DNA of 64,000 nucleotides from Maylandia zebra (lineage: Eukaryota > Chordata > Actinopteri > Cichliformes > Cichlidae). The stretch covers positions 35,572,294 through 35,636,293 of the forward strand of contig NC_135180.1 in NCBI RefSeq assembly GCF_041146795.1. The letters run 5' to 3'. Positions 35,801-47,800 of this stretch are shown here, in pieces. Every line of letters starts with the position of its first letter. Position 1 is the stretch's first letter. Both the position numbers and the translations under genes were made by a program. The notes under the pieces were generated by a model. That model was not told the DNA's origin and did not search any database. It was given only the letters and a program-made list of their open reading frames with translations.

Positions 35801-38800
35801 AATGCAACATGGATCCAGCCAAAACTTTAATATTGAGGCTTCTAAATAAAAACTAATAGATGACAGCATGGTAGCTGTGTCCATCTTTTATATACAGGCT
35901 ATAGTTTTAATGTTAAGGCTAGTCCGAGGTTAGTCAGAGGTGAGTGAGCATATCTATCTCTATATCTATCTATGAACAGCTGTGTGTAATACAAACCTTC
36001 CAGGTGGCAGATTTGATGTTGACGGTGCGCCCCCTGGTGGTCAGTGTGCTCTTCATTCGCATAAAGAAGTTCCTCTCGCTCGTCTGTTCTGTCCGTGCCT
36101 TCTTACTCAGACCTGAAAGCAACACGACACTGTTAACGTGGGTAATTCACAGAAGTTTGTCAGGTACCAAAAACATTTTAAAAATTCAAAGAACGGCTGA
36201 GCTCAGAAAGCACACAGACGGGCTTTGCTGAGTCTTTGTGACCACAAACAAACAGAACTAATACGACAACACGCACTAAATTAACTCGTTACAATCAATC
36301 TGACCTGTAATTAAATTCTGGAGATCAAATTAAGAAGATGCTTGTCTTCTTGTCACATGACCGAACTCCAAAATAAAGGTGTCAGTGGGCTCCTGATCCC
36401 CGGCTCTGCGTGTTTACCTGGACGTGGAGTCAGCAGGTCTCTGAGCTCCTCTTGATCGCAGGGATGAACAAAGTCATAGATGCTCTGACCCAGCAGCTCC
36501 AGCTGTGGACGATAAGAAACCAACAAAACCGCTGAGTCACACACCGACAAACACAAGTATCAACTGCTACCCCTGATTTTTTTTTTTTTTTGTTAAAGCA
36601 CAAACATGTAGTTTTTGAACCTGACGTGTTGGTTAAAAGTCTGTCTGTACTTTATTTTCTCTGGTGAATCAATTTTTCTTTGTGTTTAGCAGCGACTGTA
36701 ATTACAGTTGACGAGGTCGGGTTAAATCGCCACCGCTGTTACAGCATGCTTCACTCAGGACCTCGGTGAATACTCGCTATAACCTCCTCAAACGGGGCTA
36801 AGAATAGATCCAAGGAACAGATTCTTTTTCCTGCTCAGCTTTCATAGACACACTATCCTGGCAGCTCACAGGAAATAAAAAAGAAAACAACTCTTATCTA
36901 AGAAAAGCTCGTAAGGGCTGAGTGTACTAAAAACTGATGTAGGTCAGGAATGACAAACAACACATCTACAATCTAAGCAATAATGATGGCGTTCTCACGT
37001 CCAACGAGTACCTCTAGGGTTTAATTACACACCCTGAAACAACATTATTACAGTTCACTGAAAGTAAACCAAGACGCTGTAATTAACCAAAATAAAAATG
37101 ACACTTTAGCAAATACGCTGCTGCGCAACTACAGAAATAAACTACAATAAATGCAACACAGGAAATGCCTTCAGTTTAGTCCAGTTTCTAAACCCAGTAA
37201 GTTTATATATGTATTTATGGGGATTGGGGTGATGTGTCAAGTGTTTCAAATGACCAACACCGCCAAAAATGGATGTTTGGAGACCAACATCTATTTTCTG
37301 GTGTAGAAGGTTTCCTAATGTTACACACTGCACGGAAAACCAGAACTGACTTGGAAAATAACCGGAATGCCAAGCTGACGGATCACAAGACCGTCACACG
37401 AAGTGGCAGCTGAGTGGGAAACTGAAGCCGGCACGGTTGAAATGAAAGGAAAAGATTTAAGACTAAAGTCTGGAAAATTAAACGTCACAGTTACGTCTCT
37501 CCAGCGCCCAATCAGCCATTAAACCAGCAAAGAGTCTTCATAAAGTAAGCATCACCACACAGGAGGGCACATTTCTGGAAACTTAGAAATATTCATACAT
37601 TTTTAATCAATTGTTGGAATCATAAATGGTAAAATAAAGTGATTGCGGAGCGAGTGCTTGTTTTGTCCTGTTTGTCAGCAGGATTACTCGCAGAGACACG
37701 GATGGATTTGCATGAATTTTTACCAGAGGTGCAGCCTGTTACCCTGCTCTGATTTTATGTCACATTTACAGATAAACATTATTTCAATTTCGTCAAGGAG
37801 GAAAAAAATCAAAAGGCAAACTGATCCTAAGCCAACGGAGACTCGCTCATGGAGGGTGTGGAGGGAATGTTTTTAGCCTCGGAGAAGCTATGCGGTCTCC
37901 TGTTACTCGATGTGTTTACGAGAGCTCTCCGGCCTCTCGAAAAAGAAGCCTCGCTGATTAGAACAAACTGAGTAAATAATTCACTTTGCAAAATGTGAAA
38001 TTTAAATCGGGGAGCGAATAATTTTACATACGATGCACTTTTATTGCGTCAACAGCACAGGTATCAAAATGTTAAAAACACTTTTAATCAGAGTTAAAAG
38101 ATATTTATCTGGATATATGATACAGGCGTTAAGCTCTGCTTTGTGCTTTTGCACGGCTACACTGATCCTGGATGCACCTGTAATAAAGACGGTCTGTTTA
38201 AAATTCATGCAGGATATTTTAAGCAGTTTCTCAATATACGTGATTGTTTACTTCTATGTTAAAAGAAAGGTGGGTTATCACATAATTGTTTTATTGGTCC
38301 ATTAACTAAAGTGACCTTCACACCCTTGATATAAACAAACCAAACTGTTTGTGTGCAAACTATAGGTTATTACAGCAATACTCGAACTACATAAAAAGTT
38401 TCCAGTCATTAGATTCATGCATCCATCCTGAAATAAAATCCTTCTGCTATAAAGAGCCTGGTGTGTTGGAGCAGTTGATGGATGATCTCAATTATGTGAG
38501 CATGACTCTTAAGGATAACAAGGAAATTAATCTTTTTTTATGTGAAGCAAAGCACAATTAAGCAGCGGTGTGACCCACTGTTCAAATTTTTAAAAAAAGA
38601 AAGAAAAAAAAAAAAAAAAGTGGAAAAGCCAGCCCTCTACTGGCTTCAGCTGGACCGAGGACATCACGAGTCCCCCGCCCCCGCCATGACATCTGTCAGG
38701 AGAAGTTTGGCAAATGCTAACACGATGCCAAGTGAGCTGAAAGGGGACTTGGAAACCAAACACCTCTCCGGAGAGGAGCTTGGCTCGTTCTCAATAGTGC

Positions 38801-41800
38801 TGGAACCGAACCAGATGCAGCACAGATTGTGTAAAAGTATCTGAAGGAGGCCGGGGATACGCGGCAAATGGGCAGAGTTTTCGTTAGACAACACGATCCG
38901 AAGAACCGACGGGGCAGGCAGGAACACAGGTTGCCAACAAGCTTTGAAAGCCACAGTTACAGCATCAATTTTTCATTTCAACTTTATTTATACGCCGCAA
39001 AATCCCAACAACGGCCTCCTCGAGCCGCTTTATATTGCGAGTTAAAAACCCTACAATAACACAGAGAAAGCCCCCTACGAGCAAGAACTCGTAGCGACAG
39101 AAATCATAATATCACCATGGTTACAGAGGAGGTTTTACAGCCATGGATCCACACAGTCCTCACTTTCTCCATTTATCAAAGGACGAGTCAGTGTGGTGAA
39201 GCTTTGGCAGCGAATACTTTGGTTTCTTTATCACAAACTACGACTCATACGGCGACGTTATCCGTCCTCGCCTCTACCTACAATCAGTACTTGGCTTGTT
39301 ACACAAAAATCAATCAACAGATGTCAGGATTAAATGTCCTGGACACGCCTGCACGGCACAAAAACAAATGCCTTAAGATTTCTGTGCCACCCACAAAGCA
39401 GAAGATTACCATTTAAAAACATCAAGACAGTGTGTGTGAGTGTGTGAGTGTGTGTGTACCTGTGTGATGCCAATGTGCTTGTTGACATTCTCTGTCAGGT
39501 AGATCATATCTCCCTCCTCAGTCATCACCATGATGAAGCCAGCCAGCGCCTGAGGATAGAAAGCATCCATCGGATCTTCATCCTTCTCCTCCTCCTCCTC
39601 CACCTTCACCTCCTCCGCCACCTCTTTAGGCTCTTCTTTCAGATTCTTATCTGTTGCAGAAGAAAACAACAAGGTTATTATTATTACCAGAGGCCGATCA
39701 GGCAGGATTACTTAAACCCAAAGTCTTTAAGGTTAAACCTCTTTTCGACTTCGCACGTCTTTAACTGCCTGAAAGTCTCCTCCTGGATTTTCACCAAGCA
39801 GACCATGTTGTAATCTCTTCCTGTAAACTCTGCCGTGTTTATGGTGATTTGTGTCACTCCTGGAGCCAACCCGTTCTTATGTGTAATTACAGCTGTCAGC
39901 ATAGCCACATTTTCAAATCCTGCTTTGGAGTTTCCTCTGCTGCGATGTGAGCTGCTCTCTGAGATTTGGCTCAAAGAAACGTACTCTGCTGTAGCTGCAA
40001 GCCTCTTATCAGTTCACCAACTTTCTGCCTGCATCTCCTCCCCATGGCTCTGCTGGTGTGGGCATTCACACCAACAGCGCAAATTAAAGGTCCTTGATAT
40101 GCAGACCTCTTTGGAAATGATCATCATCAACTCCTGCAGGATTTTTCCTCCAGTAAATCCAGGAACACACTTTCAAACCCTGACGTACGCGTCATATTTG
40201 AATCCCCTCAAAAATCCGATCCAGCTATGAGAATGTCTCACCTCTGACCTCAATCAATAAACCAGTCAGGAGGAGTTCATGACTCTGCTCTCACACCTGA
40301 GGCAATGAGCCGACTCATCTTGTTAAGTAGTAACACTGAACACGCAACATGCCAGAGCTGTATTCACATTCACGCAGCGTTCATGCCTGACTGAGTTCAT
40401 CATTCAAACTGTCACTCGAGAAGCCGTTTAAAGGATTAGAACTCACACTGCTGTTTTTAAAGGACTTCACCACTTGGAACATTTTATCCAAACCTGGCTC
40501 ACCTGTAACAACAACCACTTGAGCCACAATCAAGCCTCATATTTGACTGTAGTCATAAAAGCATAACCTTCACGTCTTTCCTCATTCTTAACTCGTCCCG
40601 TGGAACTCAGAAGTTGCATTATTTACCTGAGTTAAACCAGTCTTTATGCTTTCTGCCATTAGAAAACAGAAAAAAGAAGCATGCAGGTCATGAAATTAAA
40701 GCATGTGCAGAAAAACAAAACCAAAAGAACCAAACCGAGTCTGCAGCTGTGCTCAGTATGCTAACATCCTGCTGTTAAGCAGGTCAAATATTTACAAATT
40801 CGACCGCACTGCTTCAGCAATGTTTGCTTATTAGCACTAAAAAAGCAGTATAGATGGAGCTTAACTGTTTTGTAGTTTATATTGTCGAACCAAAAACCGG
40901 ATCTGCTGATGGTGAAATGACTATTTATCCTCTGGGGCGCGCGATTCAGACCAGGTGACATTTAAGTGCACTGCATCCTAAGCTGTTTTCAGGGCTCGGG
41001 GCTGCAGAGAATGTGTGAAAACACCTGCTTTGTCACTGTTGTGCACAGCAGCACATTTGCACCAACGCAAATCCTGCCATGCATGAGCTTTGGTTATAGC
41101 GTCTTAGCCTGAATTTAACACAAAACGTTTAATAATTTTTAATCAGGCAATGCTTATTGATCCAGAAAGGATTTTCAGGCCCTGTTGGGACATACTGTCA
41201 CATGACTCTGTGCTTCTTACCTGATCGAAGCAGGTGGTGCATTCGCAGGAAGCTGAGGGTCACTCTCATGATGGCGGCTTTGTCCAGGTGGGTGGACACT
41301 CGGCGTGGGAGCGGCAGAGTGTGGGCAAGTTCATAAAAGACCTCGGTCTCCTGACTCCGCCTGCATCTGGCCGCATCACGAGAGCGCAGTTTTCTCTGTT
41401 CTGTGCTGGTCCTGGAGGAAGGAGAAGAGGAAGATGATCAGGAGGTGAAAATTTTAAAAAAGGAGCAGAAGACTAATGTGGAAAGAAGAAGCTGTGAAGG
41501 AGGAAGGGAGGATAATCATTATGTGACAGAAATAAATAAAGAAGAATGGACGAGGAGAGGGAAAAGATGATTAGAGCAGAGAAGGAATGTGGGGCAGTGG
41601 GGGAGGAACGGGGGAGCTGAAGTGGGACTAAAAGAAAAAAAATAAGACCTCTGTGTGGAGCCCAGAATCAACAATTCACTTGTAACCAACTTTCCTTCCC
41701 CACTCCAGCCCCACCATGTGTTCCTCCTTTCCTCTGCTGACAACGCTTCTTATTGTTAACACAGAACTACAAGGAAGAAGGTCGTAACAAACATGGCTAA

Positions 41801-44800
41801 AGCTTCAAATGATGACCTCAGAGTTTGTACGAGGAATCTCTGTGAGCGCCAAAGCTCTATACACTCAGTTGCAGATAGCTTTATATAAAATCCTCTTGGC
41901 TGTTAATTTTTAATTTAAAATACATCGTCAAATACCTGCACTGAGCCAGTTCAAGATTATTTTTAAAAGAGGCATGCATCTAGAAAACTCTGAACGGCCC
42001 CAATAAAGCCCTAAAAGCCCTTCAGTGCTGCAGCTGTGCAGTTTTAAAGCCTCCAGCAGTGACCTGCGAGTCAGGCTGGGAATTTTATGAGCAACACTCG
42101 GTGCCCTAATAAACTCAAACTGCAACTTCCAGTCTTCTGGATTTTGAAACACACTTGAGGAGCAGTTCGGGACCAGATGCTTTTAATGCAAAACAACCCA
42201 ACCATCAAATATATAACGCACTAATCACAGATGCATGTACAGATTCTGTAAAGAGAAGGCGTTTAATTAGAGGGTTAATCCCACTTTAAAGGCAACGAGA
42301 CATAAACGCCTTCATGTCTTTACTTTGTGATCGTGCCCACAAGTTTCAGCTCTATAAACACTCCAAAGTGGGAACAGAAGAGAGCAAAAATAGGGAGAAG
42401 CACCCAAAAACTGAAGGGAACAAAATGTTTTTTTTATCTCAGCAGCCAGGAAAACGTCCAGATCTACAGGGCTCCCTCCCCCGCTCGTCTTTTCTTCGCT
42501 CTGTCTTGATCCATCCGTCAGCTCGCTCTGCACCGCTCAGGCCGAGATCAAAAAACATGTGCTGACAGGACAAAAGCCAGGTTTCACTTCTCTTCCATTC
42601 ACTGCGTTTTGCAGCTGTGGGTGGATATGCAATCATGTTGAGGCCACACAGTGTCACCTAACACACTCTTTCACTGCTGTGGAGGACCCTAACTAAGAAA
42701 AATTAAAGAGAATATTTATAGTGGCGGCCCCTCATGATCATGATTTGGATAAGTTGTTAAGAAAATGATGGATTTCTAAATGTTCACTTATTGATACATT
42801 TAGTTCTGAATAAATATAAAACAATATAAAAGTAAATTAGAAATAGATTAGAAAATGCAATTTGTGGGGCGACTGCTGTGTGATTGTTGCTTCTCAATGT
42901 GTAAGAAGTTGCAGGTAAACAGGTTGCCTGAAAAAGCTGAATGGAGTCAGCAGTTAATGTTTATACTATAAAAAGTTATTTTGAAAAACTTGCACTGTAA
43001 AGCATGCTGGAAAATTCCTATAGCTAGCCTAGCTAAGGGCTTTTATTTTGAAATACTGCACACAGTGTATTGATCTTCCATTAGGAAAAACAGGATTTTT
43101 CTAGTTTTCAAGTTGTGGGTGTATTAGTCCTGTCTGGCTCTGCAGATCACTTTAATAGGGAGAGATTTACAGGTGGTTTTCTTGTACAACAAATATTAAA
43201 TTATTGAAAAACAGTAAAACACTTTTGGAAAAAGCAAACAGCGAGCAGGCATCTGAAGGGTGTCTTTGTCTGTGTGGGGTCACACGGACGTCGCAGAAGA
43301 AAAAAAACATAATGATGAAGAATTTAGCTGACGAGAACACACAGCGGGACTGCGCGCTTTAAGTATTTATTTGGTGGTGCTTTTTAATCATGAATGAACA
43401 AAGAATGGCATTCAATACAAGGCCTAATTATTTAAACACATATGTCAACATTCCATTACACGTGCACTGTTGACACATAAATTAAAAACTAATAAAGTTG
43501 TTTCTTTATTTATTTACTTATTTTGGCACATTGGGTCCTCCATAATAAAAGCTACAGGCTTTAATAACTACCTAAAACAAAGTGACCTCTTTCAGTGTGC
43601 TGACTCAGGCCAATGAATGATCAAACCGCAGAACAAAAAGAACACAACACAGGACACCAGCTGAGCACGGCTTCAAAAATAACTTCTGCAGCTGACAGAC
43701 ACCTTTACACAGCGCGCGCACACACACACACGGTCAGCATCATCACACACACTATGGTAATACGTGTTTAATCACGCTGACAGAAATGTTGCACAACTCT
43801 TCACATTGTGGGTTATTCCTTACAGGGGCCTCCACATCCTCTAAAACAAGCAGACTTCGAATGGGAAATTCTGGGCCGATGCTGCTGTTTAAAATTACGA
43901 CTTTGCCAGTATTGTTTTAGTCTTTGTGTTTATTTTTTCTGTTTTCAGCAGCAAAAACAAAACAAAACAAACAAAACCTGCCGAGACAACAGATCAGACC
44001 TCACCTAATACTGCTGCTTAACATCCACTGGAGGAATATGGAGTGAAACAAAATCAAATGAAGGTGATCAATGAATAATAACAATAACAACAACAACACT
44101 GAGTCAAAAGAAATGAAATAAAGTGGGTCTGTGAGTGCAAGGACATCTTCTACATTCACTGCCTGACCTGAAAACCTCCTCCCTGCTTTGATTTGAAAGT
44201 GAACACAAACCTGTCTGTCCTTTATTCAGACAGTAGCACATAATGTTCCAGCGGGACACTCGGGCACACCCACACTGTTTGTATCAGGACCTAATCCACC
44301 TGGAACCCGTGTGATTAACTGAGCTCAGATTAAAGAACATCTTTGTTTTTGCTGCTGTTGCATCAGCACATAATACCACAAATCTCTTTATTACGGGGCA
44401 ATAGAACAAGAGTACAAATTTATTACACCATCCGCATCCACGTGATGGCTTTTATTCAACAGACAGCAAACAAACACAGCCACACACACTTTCAGAGTCT
44501 CCCCCCTCACCCCCCTCTGAAAGAACAGCCCTTTGTTTCTTTGCTGAATCTTCGTGCAAAGAAGTGAAACAGAGTCACGTTCACAGCATGAACGAAAGCA
44601 CAGCCTGAAATACTGAGTGTACCGTACACTGCACAGGGATTTGGTTTGTTTACCTCTGGGGTTCAGCTCAATTTTGCTCAAAAGCACACCCAAAAATTAA
44701 ATAAACAAGACGTTTTCCTCCAATTCAGCAACATCTTTGCTGCAGCTCTCTTCCTGCAGAGGTGTCTGCAACACTTTTACTTATCATTTTTATTCAATCG

Positions 44801-47800
44801 TTTTGTCTACAAGGTGGCCAAAAAAGAAACAAACAAAAAAAAAAAACCTTGTAATTTTCCACAGCTCAGGGTCATGAACTTTTTTTTTTGGTGTGTAAGG
44901 AACTGACTTTACCAAAGACAGGAAACTCTGGTATGCTGCTTGCAGAAAGACAAAAAAAAAAAACTCTCGGTTTAGCATGTCAGCTTAACGTCACTCAACA
45001 TCTTTTGGGTACATAAACACTGCGAGGGTCACAACACTGCAGATATATTTCATGCAGCCTCTGGCACGCCATCCCAAGTCAAACGCATTTCTGTGTTTGA
45101 GGAGGTGAAGTGCAGCTGGACAGCCACAGATATGGTCAAAGTTTCACACCAGCCTACGTCACCCTCAAACACTCAGCAACCGTTCAGTAGAGATAATGGC
45201 GCAGCTCGTTTTGTCTCTTTGTGCTGCGTCTGTGCAAGAAAAACAAGCTGACAAACCCACTTCAAACCGCTGCGCTGGAAGCTGACAATTAGACGACTCA
45301 CACTCAAACTCGCAGCAACAAAATAGCAAGACGTGAATTCCCAAAGCGCAGCTCAGTGACGCCAGGGGCGGACAAACCCCTTCAGGGGGTTTGCGAGGAA
45401 TGCATTCCTCTTTTTGCCTTTGAAAGGCAGCCCTTCCCAGCAGGGAGGTCACAGACCCTTCAAGGGGTCATGGGATTAATGTGGGGTGTGTTTGTGAGAG
45501 CTTCTTCTGCCCTGGTTTTCTTTAATATCTTAAAATATTTGTCATGCTTACCAATGACCTTGGTAAGCATGTGGACACATGAAACCGTGTCACAGTTTTA
45601 TCACAAACTAAAAACAGAGCTGCACACGGGTGAGGACACAACGTGTCCTTCTGTTGTGCTGTTACATTCAACTGTTTTGATTAAAACTCAAGTTTTAGCT
45701 CCTTTTTGTGTTGTTAACACTGCTGCTTGCAGTCCTTCCGCCACTTACAGAACTACAGACAACTGTTGTTGTCGCCAATATTAGCTTGATACTTGCGTTA
45801 GCATCACTGCTGTTGCTCGCAGAGCCCCGAAGCACCTTTAAGGGATTTTATCTTGTGGACTGGATACTTATTTCCTCTCAGGTTTTTTTTTTTATCTTAC
45901 ACAAACAAGACAAACACCCCATGTAATTTACTACAGCTTCATGAGTCTCCAACAACTTCAGTGCTTCCCCTCAGCTGACTTGCTTTAGGGTTTAAGCCTA
46001 ATTTCCCTCCCCCGAAGACAACAGAAGGGAAACAACTTCAGCTAAACACGCTTAAATTTTTCACCTCTATAACACAGATTACAGCTGTTTGTTAAATACT
46101 CCCAATATTTAATCTATCGATCCGTGTTCTCGGGTACAGATTTCCCCTCCTTTGCTGTTTACACAAACACAAATTTTCATCAGATTTATTGACTCATGTC
46201 CACAAGCACAGGTGGAAACTTTTCCAGGTTTAAAGGGTAGAAAGTCCACATTTTTTGGATGAACACCACCGCTCGAGCTGCACACGTGACTGAACACTTT
46301 TACATTTTCTTTCATTTTACTTTCACACACCCTGACCTTCCAACAGCCAGAATGACTTGGTTAAGATTTGGAAAACAGAAGTTCAGTTCTCTTGGTTTCC
46401 GCCAGGAAGTTGCCAGAACCGAAACTCAGGATACCTTTTGATACCAAAACTCCAAAAACGCCCCAGTAGTTGGTTTTTTCATGACCTCAGCTGCTGTAGG
46501 TGGTGTAGGTACTGAACCTGCAGCTTTTCAGGAAGTGACGGGGAACACCTACATGTTTATGTTTAAGTGCATTACATAATTTTGTTTTGGTATTGCAGAT
46601 TGTGTAAATCTACTGGCTCTGATATCATCTACTCAATTTCAGGTATGATGGCATTCCTAGTTCCCTCAAAGCTTCCTCCTTAAATGTCAAATTCCTCCTC
46701 CCTGTACTGGAAAACTGCCAAATTCGTGTCCTCACACATGACAGCGTTTCACGTTTTGCCGTTAGACGGAGGTGGAAAGACATTTCCACACATGCGCAGC
46801 ATCCTTGAACTCTTCTAGACATCACCTGACAGAGGTGTGTGAGAAAAATGTCTGACGTAGTCACTTTAAAATGTTTTGAACCGGCCAGCTCCCTCATAAA
46901 AAACTCAGACTGTCAGACTGTGAGAGCAGTTCGAGTAATAGCTCTACCGGTGCATTTACCGGTAGTGAAAGAGCGTCCTGGAAGCTCGATCCAGACAACT
47001 CCCTCTGGAGCACTTCCAGCGGTTTTAACATGTCTGAAGCAGACGGCTTCCTCCTGTGTGCTTCATGCAATATAAACAAAGCCAACTACAGAAAACATCC
47101 TGACCTACTTATCCTGAAACTCTCCAAAGTTTGTGAGTGAAAACGGCTTTCTGGTGCACAAATTAAACAATCGTGCAAATAAGAGGAAATCCCATGAAAA
47201 ACAGCGCTGACATGATTAGGCTCAATTTCAAGGCCATTTCCCTAAAATAATGCTGCTTTGATAAGGTGTCACATTCACACAAAGAACGTCCTTCGATGGC
47301 GGTGGGTGATACATGAGGATATGGGAAAAGCAAAACACGTCCGTCACGCCAAACCTGTCAGTGTTAAGCATGCATGGCTACTGCTGAGAGGTCTTGATGA
47401 AACCAGACCCCGTTTTCTAAACCAAACCAGGAACTTTTTAGAGTCTAAAGACAAACCTGTAAAACACAAGAGGTGGACGCGAATAACCCTCCTGGCTGAT
47501 TACTCCATCACCCCTCCACCAGCCTAACATTAATATTAAAGGTTTTAAAATATGTCCTTATAATAAAAAACACAATAAAAGTTTGTCTGTCATTCTTCAT
47601 TGTTTTATAACAGAACAATTAAAGTCTTCATGGAGCTTCTGGAATCAAACCAGGAACCTTTCACTTGTTAGGCGAATGTGTAAACCACTACACCACAGAG
47701 CCACACACAAAGTACTAACACTATGTTGATGGATTTTGACACATTAAAAGGAGCCGATGTAATTACACCTGGACGAGTCAGTCAGGTACTGCAGCCGCGT

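Noticed and set aside
47640-47704. Functional tRNA-Val gene
   Set aside because: The anticodon and T arms look good, but the acceptor stem does not pair, so it is treated as a SINE head or pseudogene.
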